Source of the DNA: Mesorhizobium sp. B4-1-4
Lineage (GTDB): Bacteria; Pseudomonadota; Alphaproteobacteria; Rhizobiales; Rhizobiaceae
Length of the DNA stretch: 64,000 bases
Reading direction: 5' to 3'
Assembly: GCF_006439395.2 (NCBI RefSeq)
Contig: NZ_CP083950.1
Coordinates: 1,488,001 to 1,552,000, forward strand
Shown: piece after piece, positions 35,418 to 44,471 of the stretch
Layout: the number at the start of each line of letters is the position of its first letter
How positions within the stretch are numbered: the first letter of the stretch is position 1
Notes under the pieces: generated by a model
What the model saw: the letters and a program-made list of their open reading frames with translations, nothing else
What the model was told of the DNA's origin: nothing
Databases searched by the model: none
Translations under genes and position numbers: made by a program

Positions 35418-37595
35418 CTACTGAACGACCGTGAAGTGAAACACCTTGCTTGAATTGACAAAGGAATAGCCGTTGCCGGCATGATCGCGGCGTCTGTAGA
35501 CAGGTCCGCAGTCGGGGCGCCCGAACATATTCTCGCTCAACTCGCACAAAAGGTCGCCATCGACACGGATAGTCTCGGTGACCAGCCGCGTCGTCGAGCG
35601 GAAGGCTGCCTTGCCGTCGCTCCCGATCTGGAGGAAGGCTGGTTGGAGACCGGGTTCAAGCTGACCTTGCAACGTATGGCCCAGCACCAGCGAGGCGATC
35701 TCATCGCCCTTCAAGCGGTTGTGCTCGTCGCCGGTGAAGCCGAACGGCCATTCGGGCAAGCCCGCCTGCTGTAATGCGACGATGATCAGAGCCAAATCCT
35801 GCGGGTTACGGTACTGGGCACCGTTGAGCCGGTATGCGGACAATGAATCGAACCCCGGTGTCGACATCGCACCCATTCCCTCGGCGACCGCCGCCTTGGC
35901 ATCCTGCAGGCGGCCGGCGCGGGCGTAGGCGGCACCAAGCGTGATCGTGAAATCTCCGACTGAGGGCGCATCGTCGCGGGTGCGTTCGAGCGCCTCGATC
36001 GCCCTGTCGTTGCTACCTTGAATGAGAAAGACCAGACCGGCAATTTGCCGGTTGATGGGTGAAAGGTTGGGATCGAGCCTGAGAGCTGTCTCGACCGCTT
36101 CGGTAGCCTCGGCATGATTGCCGGCGAACAGTTGCACGTATCCCAGAGCTATTTGCGTCTCGGCATCGCCGGGGCCAAGTGCGACGGCTCGCTCGACCGA
36201 AGCGATGGCTTCCTCGTAGCGGCGATCCACGACCTGCATGATGCCAAGAATCGCGTAAGGCGACGAAAGATCCGGATCGAGTTGCAGCGCACGGCTTGCC
36301 TTCTCATAAGCGCGCTTGCGCGCCGGCGCACTCTGCATGATGTCGTTGAACGATTCGCGCCAGATATAAACTGTCATGCTTGCATCAGCCGCGAAGGCTT
36401 CCGCGAAAGCGGGGTCGAGCTCCTCCGCCTTGTCGTAGAGCGTAAGCGCCTCCCGCAGCCCGTTGCGCCGACCGGTCCGTGCTGTCTGCTCGGCCCGAAG
36501 ATAGAAGTCATAAGCTTCGAGGTTTTCCGTCGGCGGGCGCGCCATTCGTTCGCTCTCCGCTGCCGAAGCCCGGATGCCAAGCGCCTTGGCGATCTCGCCG
36601 CTCATCTCGTCCTGGACGGCAAACACGCCGTCCATGCCACGGTCGAATCGGTTGGCCCATAGATTGTCGCCCGTTGCCGTATCGATGAGCTGGGCGTTGA
36701 GGCGAATCTGCTCGCCGGTACGGCGGACGCTGCCCGAGACGACGAAGCGGACCCCAAGGTCGCGCGCGACGTCAGTCAGCGCCGGAGGCTTGTCCTTGTA
36801 GGCGAACACCGAGTTGCGCGCGATGACGTCGAGACCGGAAAGCTTGGTGAGATCGGTGATCAGATCTTCGGTGATGCCGTCAACGAAATAGTCCTGGCCT
36901 GGATCACCGCCAAGGTTTGCAAACGGCAGCACGGCAACCGATGGCCGCGATGGCACCGAGTATTTCTGCCAGGCAAAAATGCCGGCAATCGCGGCAATCG
37001 CCAAGGCGGCGACGCTCGCCAGGATTATGAAGCGTGGGCCTTGCCGGTGTGGTGTGGCCACGACCTTGCCAGAGGCTGCGGGATCGAGCAGCAGCCGATA
37101 GGCGCGAACCGGATCGGCGATGTTCTTGAGGCGTTGCTCGCCAAGGCTGGCAAAGCCGACGTCCACCTTGTGGACGGCATGATCGAACGCGGTCCCGGAG
37201 ATGCAGATTCCGCCCGGCTCGGCCATTGCCTCAAGGCGCGCGGCGATGTTGACGCCATCGCCGTAGATGTCATTTTCCTCGACGATGACGTCGCCGAGAT
37301 TGACGCCGATACGAAACCGGATGTGACGGGCACCGGCGGTACCTTGGTCACGGACAGCCATCCGGCGCTGAATCGTGGCAGCGCACTGGACGGCATCGAC
37401 GACGCTGGCGAACTCGACCAGTGCCCCGTCGCCCATGAGTTTGATAATGCGACCGTGGAATTCCTTGATCGCAGGGTCGATCAACTCGCGGCGGCAGCTT
37501 TTCAGCCGTTCAAGCGTACCGACCTCATCCTCGCCCATGAGCGTGCTATATCCGACCACGTCGGCAGCAAGGATTGCGGTGAGCCGTCGCTCCAT
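35418..37595 (-). CDS. class III adenylate cyclase with TolB-like and TPR regions, copy 2
   Basis: 725 residues from the ATG at 37595, which has GGAGGTGGG 12 bases upstream and gives the same MERRLTAILAADVVGYS start as copy 1. The cyclase motifs (LMGDGALVEF, GDGVNIAARLE), the single transmembrane helix, the TolB-like start VAVLPFANLGGDPGQDYFVD, TPR array and cysteine-bearing C-terminal domain are all present. It is most divergent from copy 1 around the membrane helix and in the late TPR region. The longer frame to 37781 lacks homology. Both copies look functional. Confidence 0.9.
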   Translation of the reverse strand: MERRLTAILAADVVGYSTLMGEDEVGTLERLKSCRRELIDPAIKEFHGRIIKLMGDGALVEFASVVDAVQCAATIQRRMAVRDQGTAGARHIRFRIGVNLGDVIVEENDIYGDGVNIAARLEAMAEPGGICISGTAFDHAVHKVDVGFASLGEQRLKNIADPVRAYRLLLDPAASGKVVATPHRQGPRFIILASVAALAIAAIAGIFAWQKYSVPSRPSVAVLPFANLGGDPGQDYFVDGITEDLITDLTKLSGLDVIARNSVFAYKDKPPALTDVARDLGVRFVVSGSVRRTGEQIRLNAQLIDTATGDNLWANRFDRGMDGVFAVQDEMSGEIAKALGIRASAAESERMARPPTENLEAYDFYLRAEQTARTGRRNGLREALTLYDKAEELDPAFAEAFAADASMTVYIWRESFNDIMQSAPARKRAYEKASRALQLDPDLSSPYAILGIMQVVDRRYEEAIASVERAVALGPGDAETQIALGYVQLFAGNHAEATEAVETALRLDPNLSPINRQIAGLVFLIQGSNDRAIEALERTRDDAPSVGDFTITLGAAYARAGRLQDAKAAVAEGMGAMSTPGFDSLSAYRLNGAQYRNPQDLALIIVALQQAGLPEWPFGFTGDEHNRLKGDEIASLVLGHTLQGQLEPGLQPAFLQIGSDGKAAFRSTTRLVTETIRVDGDLLCELSENMFGRPDCGPVYRRRDHAGNGYSFVNSSKVFHFTVVQ

Positions 37596-37888
37596 ACGCT
37601 GGTGTCCCACCTCCAAGGGCAAAAGCTTGGCTTGAGAGCGTACTCTAGTACTACTTTGATTGCGAGCATGCTTGGCCCCTTGGGGCAGCGGGCAATGCAA
37701 TCCGTCGGTTTCGCGGTCATTGCCCAGGTGGGGCAGTTCATAGCCAAAAATGGATGGCGCAGAACGATGCCCCGGGGTCACCCAACAAAGTTAAAAGGTC
37801 CGCTATCGTTTTCTCCTCACCAAAGCGGACTTACTGCTCGCGGCCCGAAGCCGCCGGACTGCAATGCGCCGCAAAGCAAACATTCGCT
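37596..37888. other. intergenic stretch with short repeat
   Basis: About 290 bases upstream of cyclase 2 and downstream of the hydrolase-cyclase gene. No gene; includes the short repeat derivative at 37799-37830. Confidence 0.45.
37799..37830. repeat. short derivative of the MITE-like repeat
   Basis: GTCCGCTATCG at the left and AGCGGAC at the right, only 32 bases in total; the 7-base termini can pair as a hairpin. Reads as an internally deleted copy. Confidence 0.5.
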
Positions 37889-39217
37889 TCAGCCAGCCAA
37901 TGCATAAAGCTCCCAGCCCTCGGGGATGCCTTTCATTTCCCGGTGACCGAGGAGCGTGAAGTCCAGCCCGGAGCCGACCGCGAGATCCTTCACGGTTCTG
38001 GAGGCAAGGATCGCGTTAGGCGCGGCTTCGGCCATGATGCGCGCTGTCAAATGGACCGCCAGACCGCTCAGGTCGTCGCCGCGGCGCTCGCACTCTCCGA
38101 TGTGAACACCGGTGCGGAGCGCCAGCCCGAGAGACTTCGCGTCCCGCGCCAGCGCCTTTGCACATTCAATCGCCGGGGTTGGTCCCGCAAATGTGAGCAG
38201 ATATCCATCGCCAGTGTGCTTGATCTTTTGCCCGCCGAGTGCGGCAACGCGTCGGCTGACGTTGAAATCGAGTTGCTCGAGTATCGACCGCCATCGCTCA
38301 TCCCCCACGGCGCTCAGGGTCTTGGTCGAGTCGACGATGTCGGTCATCAGCAACGTCATGAGCGCGCGTTCGGGTTTTGCGGTCGTCCGTGTACCTGTGA
38401 CGAACTCTTCGACCTGCCCGATCAGCTCGTCCTGGTCGCCGTAAAAGGGGACGTGGTCGTCGCCCGGCAACAGGCGAAACTCGGCGCCTGGAATATGTTC
38501 GGCAAGATAGCGCCCTTCATCCACTGCGCGCCAGCGGTCGCCGGCGCGATGGAGAACGAGGCTCGGCACATGTATGGCGGGGAGGATAGCGCGAATGTCG
38601 ATTTCGTAGTTGAGCCGGTCAATCAGCTCGGCGGCGTGCGGGCTGGCTGAAAATCGAAGGTAGGCAGCAAACCAGCTCTGAACCACGGGGTCGCCCGCCA
38701 CGCTCGGCGCACCGTCGTCTAAGTCGAACGGCCGACCCCAGTTGTCCAGGAGCGACGCCACGTATTTCTCGATTTCCTCGTCGGTCCGCCCCCAGGGATA
38801 GTCGGCCGCCCATTTGCTTCGGGCAAAACAGCCATACAGAACCAGCGCACTCACCCTCTCGGGATAGGTGGCCGCAAACAGCGAAGTCATGTTTCCGCCC
38901 TCTGAAACTCCGAAGAGCGCCGCCTGCTTCGATCCGACGGCATCGAGCACCGCATTGATGTCCTCGGTCCTTTGTTCGAGCGTCGGAAAGCCGACGTTTC
39001 GATCGGACATTCCCGTACCGCGTTTGTCGAAGAAGATTAGACGGGAAAAGCGGCTGAGACCGGTGAGAAATCGAGCGTATTCGGGACTCTCCCAAGCGTA
39101 CTCGACGTTGCTGAGCCAGCCTTGAGCATAAAGCAGATCCGTCGGACCGTCGCCGACCACCTGATAAGCGATGGTGACGTCGCCGCATCGGGCATAGCGG
39201 GTCTCCGGTCTTTGCAT
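37889..39217 (-). CDS. alpha/beta-hydrolase fused to a class III cyclase domain
   Basis: 442 residues from the ATG at 39217 (MQRPETRYARCGDVTIAYQV). Residues about 1-255 are an alpha/beta hydrolase: nucleophile elbow GVSEGGN, oxyanion and cap region SRLIFFDKRGTGMSDR, and catalytic His in LLPGDDHVPFYGD. Residues about 280-440 are a cyclase domain: LLMTDIVDSTKTL, KHTGDGYLLTFAG and LRTGVHIGECE. The position of the usual Asn is His (LAVHLTARIM), as I recall for the mycobacterial Rv1900c type, which has the same architecture. Cyclase activity may therefore be weak. Lipid or ester sensing is inference. Confidence 0.88.
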   Translation of the reverse strand: MQRPETRYARCGDVTIAYQVVGDGPTDLLYAQGWLSNVEYAWESPEYARFLTGLSRFSRLIFFDKRGTGMSDRNVGFPTLEQRTEDINAVLDAVGSKQAALFGVSEGGNMTSLFAATYPERVSALVLYGCFARSKWAADYPWGRTDEEIEKYVASLLDNWGRPFDLDDGAPSVAGDPVVQSWFAAYLRFSASPHAAELIDRLNYEIDIRAILPAIHVPSLVLHRAGDRWRAVDEGRYLAEHIPGAEFRLLPGDDHVPFYGDQDELIGQVEEFVTGTRTTAKPERALMTLLMTDIVDSTKTLSAVGDERWRSILEQLDFNVSRRVAALGGQKIKHTGDGYLLTFAGPTPAIECAKALARDAKSLGLALRTGVHIGECERRGDDLSGLAVHLTARIMAEAAPNAILASRTVKDLAVGSGLDFTLLGHREMKGIPEGWELYALAG

Positions 39218-39564
39218 GGCGCCTGACAAATCGATTGCGTAATCGCATCGCTAGGCATTACCGAGGCAGATGCGAAGCTCGCCGCTCAAGATACTGAACT
39301 TTGGCAATGAGGGGAATGTCGGCTTCGGGGTCAAATCCAAGACCTTTGTCCTATCGGTTCGAACGTCCGCTATTCGCTTCGCGGACGCCATAAGCTGCCA
39401 GTCCGCCTCCGGCCCCATAGCGAACTCCGCGTCCCGTCATGGGGCGCTGCAGCCTAAAATTAGCTCTTTACTCGGCATCGCCCGGGTACGTCGCCTCGAG
39501 GGTCACGATCTGCCGCCCTCTCCAACCCCGTGCTCGAGCTGACGGCGGGCAGCGACGGGCGGTG
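39218..39564. other. intergenic stretch containing a repeat copy
   Basis: About 350 bases between two minus-strand genes; no supported gene. Holds the left half of the MITE-like repeat at 39361-39416. Confidence 0.45.
39361..39416. repeat. left half of the MITE-like repeat
   Basis: GAACGTCCGCTATTCG, then CGGACGCCATAAGCTGCC and TCCGCCTCCGGCCCC, closely matching 51661-51716 and the left half of 25707-25834. Confidence 0.65.
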
Positions 39565-41103
39565 TCAGTCGAGCCCGGCTACGCGTAATCCTTTGATATA
39601 GCGCGCGCGATCCTTTTCGTGGATGATGGGGTGGTATTTCTCGACCCAATCCACGGACACGGATGGATGTAGGCGCCGCGTTTGTGACAGCGCGTGGGTG
39701 GCGGCCGCGTGATCGCCCGCCATGCCTGCGGAGGCGGCGTAGGTGCGCCAAGCCGTCCCGAAATTCTGCCTGAGATCCACAGCGCGCCGCTCGAACTCGG
39801 CTGCCTCGACATAACGCCCCGCCATGAAATGACAGAGGCCGGTGACGGAAAGGCTGCCCGCCTGCGTGAAGTCGCGCGGGCTGAGCCGGTCGGCAAGCGC
39901 GACATGGTGCAGACCGTCGTCGGGCATGCCGGCATAGGCATAGTTCGATCCAAGGATCATGTGCGCGTAGGCGAGGCTCGGATTGAGGGTGATCGCCTCA
40001 GATAGGGCTTTAACGGCAGGATCGAAACGGCGCGAGGCCATATACACGAAGCCCGCGGCGAAGTGCGTCCAAGGGTCCTCCGGATCGCTGCGGATCGCCC
40101 GTTGCGCCATGTCGTGGGCAGTCGGCAAGGTGGCTTCGGCATCAGCCAGTCCAAGCATCACCTTTGCGCCGAGGCCCCAGGCTACCAGGCAGTTGGCACG
40201 TGGATAGTCGGGGTCGATGTCGATAGCTTTTTTCAGCAGCCGCTCGGCGATCTCGAAATCCGGCATCGAACCCCAGGTCCAGACATAGGGCATAGCCTTC
40301 ATGACGAACCCCCAGGCGTCTAGGCTGCCGGGTGACCGGCTCTGGAAACGCTCCTGCTCGGCCACGTAGAGCCTGGGCTCGATGGCACCGATCACGCTTT
40401 GGGCGATCTCGTCCTGCAGCGCGAAGAAATCGGCGATTTCCGCATCATAACGCTCCGCCCAGATCTGGCGCCCGGTGTTGGCGTCGCTCAACCTGGCATT
40501 GATCCTGAGCCGCTGTCCGGAACGGCGCACGCTTCCATCGAGCACATAGCGCACGCCAAGTTCGCGCCCGATATGCTTCACGTCGACCGCTTTACCGCCA
40601 TAGGTAAAGGAAGAGTTGCGGGCCGAAACGAAGAGCCAGCGCAGCCGCGCAAGCCGAGTGATGATGTCTTCGGCGAGACCGTCGCCGAAATATTGCTGCT
40701 CGCTGTCGTCGCTAAGATTCGCAAAGGGCAGCACGGCGATGGAGGGCCCAGCCTCCTCGTTGTCGGATGGGGTCGAGGTCGCGTCAAGGAACTCCACCGC
40801 GCCGCCGAAGCGGTAGCCGATCCGCGGTATGGTCGCGATCCACTCGGCATCGTCGGACGCCCGCCCAAGCAGTTTGCGCAGCAATGCGATCTGGACGGAG
40901 AGGTTGCTCTCCTCGACCGTCGCGCGCGGCCAAGCCGCGTCCATGAGCTCCGCTTTTGACAGAACTTCCCCAGCTCGCATCACCAGCGCTGCCAGCAGCA
41001 ACACACCGCGATAGCCGACGGGAACGGGAAGGCCTTGCCGGACCAGCGTTCCTGCCTCCGGATTGAGCTCGAACGGGCCGAAGGCGAAACGCTTCCCCAT
41101 CAT
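39565..41103 (-). CDS. CadC-like winged-helix regulator with TolB-like and TPR regions
   Basis: About 512 residues. Residues 1-100 form an OmpR/CadC winged helix (FAFGPFELNPEAGTLVRQG, VLSKAELMDAAWPRATVEES, RIGYRFGGAVEF). There is no transmembrane helix, unlike CadC. A TolB-N-like domain follows (IAVLPFANLSDDSEQQYFGD, YVLDGSVRRSGQRLRI), then TPR-like repeats to the C-terminus. The TolB-TPR part is related to that of the two cyclases nearby, so the same sensor module carries either a DNA-binding or a cyclase head. Start could also be 41118 or 41100. Confidence 0.85.
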   Translation of the reverse strand: MMGKRFAFGPFELNPEAGTLVRQGLPVPVGYRGVLLLAALVMRAGEVLSKAELMDAAWPRATVEESNLSVQIALLRKLLGRASDDAEWIATIPRIGYRFGGAVEFLDATSTPSDNEEAGPSIAVLPFANLSDDSEQQYFGDGLAEDIITRLARLRWLFVSARNSSFTYGGKAVDVKHIGRELGVRYVLDGSVRRSGQRLRINARLSDANTGRQIWAERYDAEIADFFALQDEIAQSVIGAIEPRLYVAEQERFQSRSPGSLDAWGFVMKAMPYVWTWGSMPDFEIAERLLKKAIDIDPDYPRANCLVAWGLGAKVMLGLADAEATLPTAHDMAQRAIRSDPEDPWTHFAAGFVYMASRRFDPAVKALSEAITLNPSLAYAHMILGSNYAYAGMPDDGLHHVALADRLSPRDFTQAGSLSVTGLCHFMAGRYVEAAEFERRAVDLRQNFGTAWRTYAASAGMAGDHAAATHALSQTRRLHPSVSVDWVEKYHPIIHEKDRARYIKGLRVAGLD

Positions 41104-41216
41104 GGAACAAACTAACATCTTTTTGGAGCTTTTCGGAACTTTTCGGCCATCGCCCCGCGACCTTGCCGCGCGCCGGATTCACCCTGACAAGGTGTTTCGA
41201 GACAGGAGAGCCGAAA

Positions 41217-41405
41217 ATGTCCGCTGTTGTTTTCGACCGTATCGGGTTTGGGACCGAGACCACTCAGGTAACCCCAGTGAGCACTCCACGCCCCCGCGAT
41301 CAAGAATTTCGCGTAGCGCTCGACCGCTATATAGCTGCCTATATCGCCGATCAGAAGCGCCGAACCGAGGGCGGGAATGCGGCTTCGCAACTCGATGGGG
41401 AATGA
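41217..41405 (+). CDS. small hypothetical protein
   Basis: 62 residues from the ATG at 41217 (MSAVVFDRIGFGTETTQVTP), preceded by ACAGGAGAGCC. The middle (QEFRVALDRYIAAYIADQKR) is a helix. It is divergent from the winged-helix regulator. No family recognised. Confidence 0.55.
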   Translation: MSAVVFDRIGFGTETTQVTPVSTPRPRDQEFRVALDRYIAAYIADQKRRTEGGNAASQLDGE

Positions 41406-41724
41406 TGCGGGATCACGCTATCGGCCACCGTCCTTCGTTCGCAAGTCACCTGCGCAACTATGGCTAATATGATGGACATTAATTTAATTCGTTGACGGCT
41501 TTTGCCTCGCGTATTGGCTCCAGAAGGTTTGCGCCTTGCGCCCGCCTGTCGAGCATCTGCTATCCCAACATTTGAAGGACCAGCTGCAGGATAGGGGCAG
41601 TGACGTCCCTCCTATTTCGAGGCGGATAACGGGGCACAGGCGTTCCTCGATCATGACGGCGAGATGGAAAGGGGGATGGCTTTCGCCATCACCCATCAGA
41701 CGTCTCCCTCTGTGGCACGCCAGC
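41406..41724. other. intergenic stretch, no supported gene
   Basis: About 320 bases between convergent genes; no feature seen. Confidence 0.45.
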
Positions 41725-42552
41725 CTATTCGAGAAGATCGGGGTGTTGCCTGAGGATGCGCTGCCAGAGCGGCTGGCATTGAAACCAGCCTGCGGTCGGC
41801 GTTCCGTTCACCGCGCGAGCGGCTCGGGCATTGGCCGGATCGACCTGCAGCGGCGTCCCCACGCTCTCGGCGAGGAACTGCGCCTGGCAACAGCGTTCCA
41901 TTGAAATGAACCACCAGACTGCTTCGTCGACAGTTTCACCGACCGTAAGCAGACCGTGATTGCGCAGGATCGCCGCTTTGTGGGCACCAAGGCCCCCGGC
42001 GATCCGGGCCGCCTCGCTTGCCTCGGTGACCAGCACCCGCGTGTCATTGAAGAAGATGTGATCCTCATAGAACGCGCAGGCGTCTTGCGTGATCGGATCG
42101 AGCAGCCGGCCCACCGCCGACCACGCCTTGCCATAGATGGAGTGGGCGTGGGCGGCCGCGACGACATCCGGCCGCGCGGCATGGATCTGATGGTGAATGG
42201 CGAATGCGGCTACATTGACTGGCATCGTGCCCTCGATCACATCGCCTGAGCAGTCGACGCGGATGAGGTCCGAGACGGTGATATGTGCGAAATGCATGCC
42301 GAACGGATTAACCCAGAATGTTTCGGTGAATTCCGGATCACGTGCCGTGATATGTCCGGCAACGCCTTCGCTGAAGCCCAACTCCGCGAATATGCGGAAG
42401 CCGGCAGCGAGCCGCTCCTTTCGGTGTTGCCGCTCCTGCTCCAGGGTTTCGAAGCGCGGCGGCCCGCGCCGTTTGAAAAACGGTTCATAGGCCTGCTGTT
42501 TGCCGATGGCCAAACCGCATTCAGTGTCTGGAATTGACTTGACGACGTCCAT
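41725..42552 (-). CDS. class II aldolase/adducin family protein
   Basis: 275 residues. The family zinc-binding and catalytic residues are visible: GVAGHITARDPE near the N-terminus, then AHAHSIYGKAWSA (HxH metal ligands) and ILRNHGLLTVGETVDEAVWW (third His). Such enzymes cleave or epimerise short sugar phosphates, but the adducin-like subgroup is largely uncharacterised. It is upstream of nothing in its own direction and stands alone. Substrate unknown. Confidence 0.87.
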   Translation of the reverse strand: MDVVKSIPDTECGLAIGKQQAYEPFFKRRGPPRFETLEQERQHRKERLAAGFRIFAELGFSEGVAGHITARDPEFTETFWVNPFGMHFAHITVSDLIRVDCSGDVIEGTMPVNVAAFAIHHQIHAARPDVVAAAHAHSIYGKAWSAVGRLLDPITQDACAFYEDHIFFNDTRVLVTEASEAARIAGGLGAHKAAILRNHGLLTVGETVDEAVWWFISMERCCQAQFLAESVGTPLQVDPANARAARAVNGTPTAGWFQCQPLWQRILRQHPDLLE

Positions 42553-42942
42553 GGCGCGCCCTCCTTGGGGTTCTGCACCGTCGGCATGACGGCACGCCTC
42601 AGATTGGGGAAGCTTCTCGCACGCGTCTCGAAGGCTGCATCATTTGTTCCGAATTCTTCCGAATGGATGCCAAAAAGAGTCGAGTGTCGCGGCAATGATC
42701 CGAATTTGCCTGGTGCTGGACATGGAGCTCAATCCGATCGAGCAGGCTTCGCCAATGTCAAGCACTGGACGCGCTTCCAGTTATGTTGTTCCGGGTCGGC
42801 GGCTATTCCCAGTCAACCTCGAAAAGCCGACAGTCTGCAATCGGCCGTCTGCGGCGATTTCGAGATCGGTCGATGGCTGGACTGCTTTGTGCCGACGGTC
42901 GACGCGCCATATCGTCCGAAAGAGACCAGAGTGCGTCTGACG
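42553..42942. other. intergenic stretch, no supported gene
   Basis: About 390 bases between the end of the eight-gene operon and the aldolase start. The plus-strand frames lack conserved features. It should contain the aldolase promoter and the operon terminator, but no clear hairpin was found. Confidence 0.4.
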
Positions 42943-44091
42943 CTAACTTGGCCGACCGATCCACCTCACGATTTCATAGGCAGGCATCGGGCGGCGAAAA
43001 CCCTTCAGCGTCAGATCGCCAACAAGAACGGATTCGGCCAGCGACTCGACAGCGCCGACGACGCGTTGGCTGACGAGAATCTGGCGGGATTTGGCCTCCT
43101 CGCATAATCGGGCAGCATGATTCGACACAGTGCCGATGACGGCATAGTCCGAGCGCTGATCAAAACCGATGCGCCCGATGGTTGCGTGGCCCCTAGCAAT
43201 GCCGATCCCGAAGCCCAGCAAATAGTCCCGCTTGCGCCATCGCTCCGAATGCTCGTCAATCGCGTCTCGCATCGCAGCAGCCATTGAGACGGCTCGCTCG
43301 CTGTGGTCGGCGCACGGCAGCGGATCGTTGAAAACCACGACGATACCGTCGCCCACGAACCGTTCGAGAGTTCCCTCGTGGCGGACGATTTGCTCACCAA
43401 GACAGGAATGATACTCGGCAAGAACTGTCATGACTTCTTCGGGCTCGGCGGTCTCGGCGAAGGCCGTAAAGCCGCGCAAATCGCAGAAAACGACGGTCAC
43501 CTCGCGACGGTGACTTTGCAGAAGCGCGTCGCCATTTCCTGCCGCAACGATTAGGTCGGCGACCTGCGCGGGCAGAAATCGTCGGAGCCGGCCCATTCGC
43601 TCGATCTCGGTCACCTGTTCCGCCACGGTCTGTTCGAGTGAGCGGTTCAAATCGGAAAGCTGTGCGGCTTGGTCCTCAAGGCGTTTGGTTTGGCTCGCGA
43701 CAGTGTCGTGAAGCGCCTTCTGGCGCAACATCGACCGCACCCGCGCTAGCAGCGCCCTGTGCTCGAAGGGCTTTGTCAGATAGTCGTCGCCGCCGGCGTC
43801 CAGGCCCTCGATCACGTCGCGCGTGTCGGCTTTCGCGGTGACGAGGATGACCGGAATCGCCTGCAAGGCGATGTCCTGCTTGAGCATGCGCACCACGCTG
43901 ATGCCGTCCAGCTTCGGCATCATGATGTCGAGAAGGATCAGATCTGGTGTGAGTTCGCGGGTCTTCGCAAGTCCCTCTTCGCCATCCGCGGCCGTCACCA
44001 CTTCATAGCCATTCGCCTCGAGCCGCATGCGCAGGATCTCGAGATTTTCCGGGGTATCGTCGACCGCGAGAATGCGAGGCGGATCGTGCAA
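42943..44091 (-). CDS. response regulator fused to class III adenylate/guanylate cyclase
   Basis: 382 residues, last gene of the operon. The receiver domain (5-125) has Asp11/12, phospho-acceptor Asp55 (LILLDIMMPKLDG) and Lys in LTKPFEHRA. A coiled-coil linker (about 130-175) leads to a cyclase domain with VVFCDLRGFTAF (metal Asp), RFVGDGIVVVFND and the Asn/Arg pair in VSNHAARLC. Phosphorylation by the kinase encoded two genes upstream would be expected to gate cAMP (or cGMP) synthesis. It begins 14 bases after the stand-alone receiver gene ends. Confidence 0.9.
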   Translation of the reverse strand: MHDPPRILAVDDTPENLEILRMRLEANGYEVVTAADGEEGLAKTRELTPDLILLDIMMPKLDGISVVRMLKQDIALQAIPVILVTAKADTRDVIEGLDAGGDDYLTKPFEHRALLARVRSMLRQKALHDTVASQTKRLEDQAAQLSDLNRSLEQTVAEQVTEIERMGRLRRFLPAQVADLIVAAGNGDALLQSHRREVTVVFCDLRGFTAFAETAEPEEVMTVLAEYHSCLGEQIVRHEGTLERFVGDGIVVVFNDPLPCADHSERAVSMAAAMRDAIDEHSERWRKRDYLLGFGIGIARGHATIGRIGFDQRSDYAVIGTVSNHAARLCEEAKSRQILVSQRVVGAVESLAESVLVGDLTLKGFRRPMPAYEIVRWIGRPS

Positions 44092-44105
44092 GGCACTGTC
44101 TCCCC

Positions 44106-44471
44106 TCAGGAAAGGAACCCGCGAATCTCAGAAAGCAGCTGGCGCGGACTGAATGGCTTGGCAATGTAACCATCGCACCCAGCAGCAAGGGCTTTTGCCT
44201 CGTCGCCCGACAGTGCGTAGGAGGTGACGGCGATAATCGGAATGTGCCGGAGCGCCGGGTCGGCCTTGATGCGGCGGGCCGCTTCATACCCATCGATCAC
44301 CGGAAGCTGAATGTCCATAAGGATCAGGTCCGGCCTGTGCGCTCCGGCTGCAGCGATGCCGGCGGCGCCGTCCGCCGCCTCGATCAGTTCGTATTCGGTG
44401 GTGGCAATGAGATCGCGGATGATCTGGCGGTTGTCCTCGGTATCTTCCACCATCAGGATTCGTTTGCTCAT
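44106..44471 (-). CDS. stand-alone receiver domain protein
   Basis: 121 residues, CheY-like: acidic pair ED/TED near residues 9-12, phospho-acceptor Asp53 (LILMDIQLPVIDG), the Thr in VTSYAL and Lys in YIAKPFSPRQL. No output domain. It overlaps the end of the histidine kinase gene by four bases. Such a protein can be a phosphate relay or sink between the kinase and the receiver-cyclase. Confidence 0.9.
   Translation of the reverse strand: MSKRILMVEDTEDNRQIIRDLIATTEYELIEAADGAAGIAAAGAHRPDLILMDIQLPVIDGYEAARRIKADPALRHIPIIAVTSYALSGDEAKALAAGCDGYIAKPFSPRQLLSEIRGFLS

Noticed and set aside
41484..41696. 70-codon minus-strand frame upstream of the aldolase end
   Set aside because: No ribosome binding site or recognisable pattern; low-support short frame in a convergent intergenic region.
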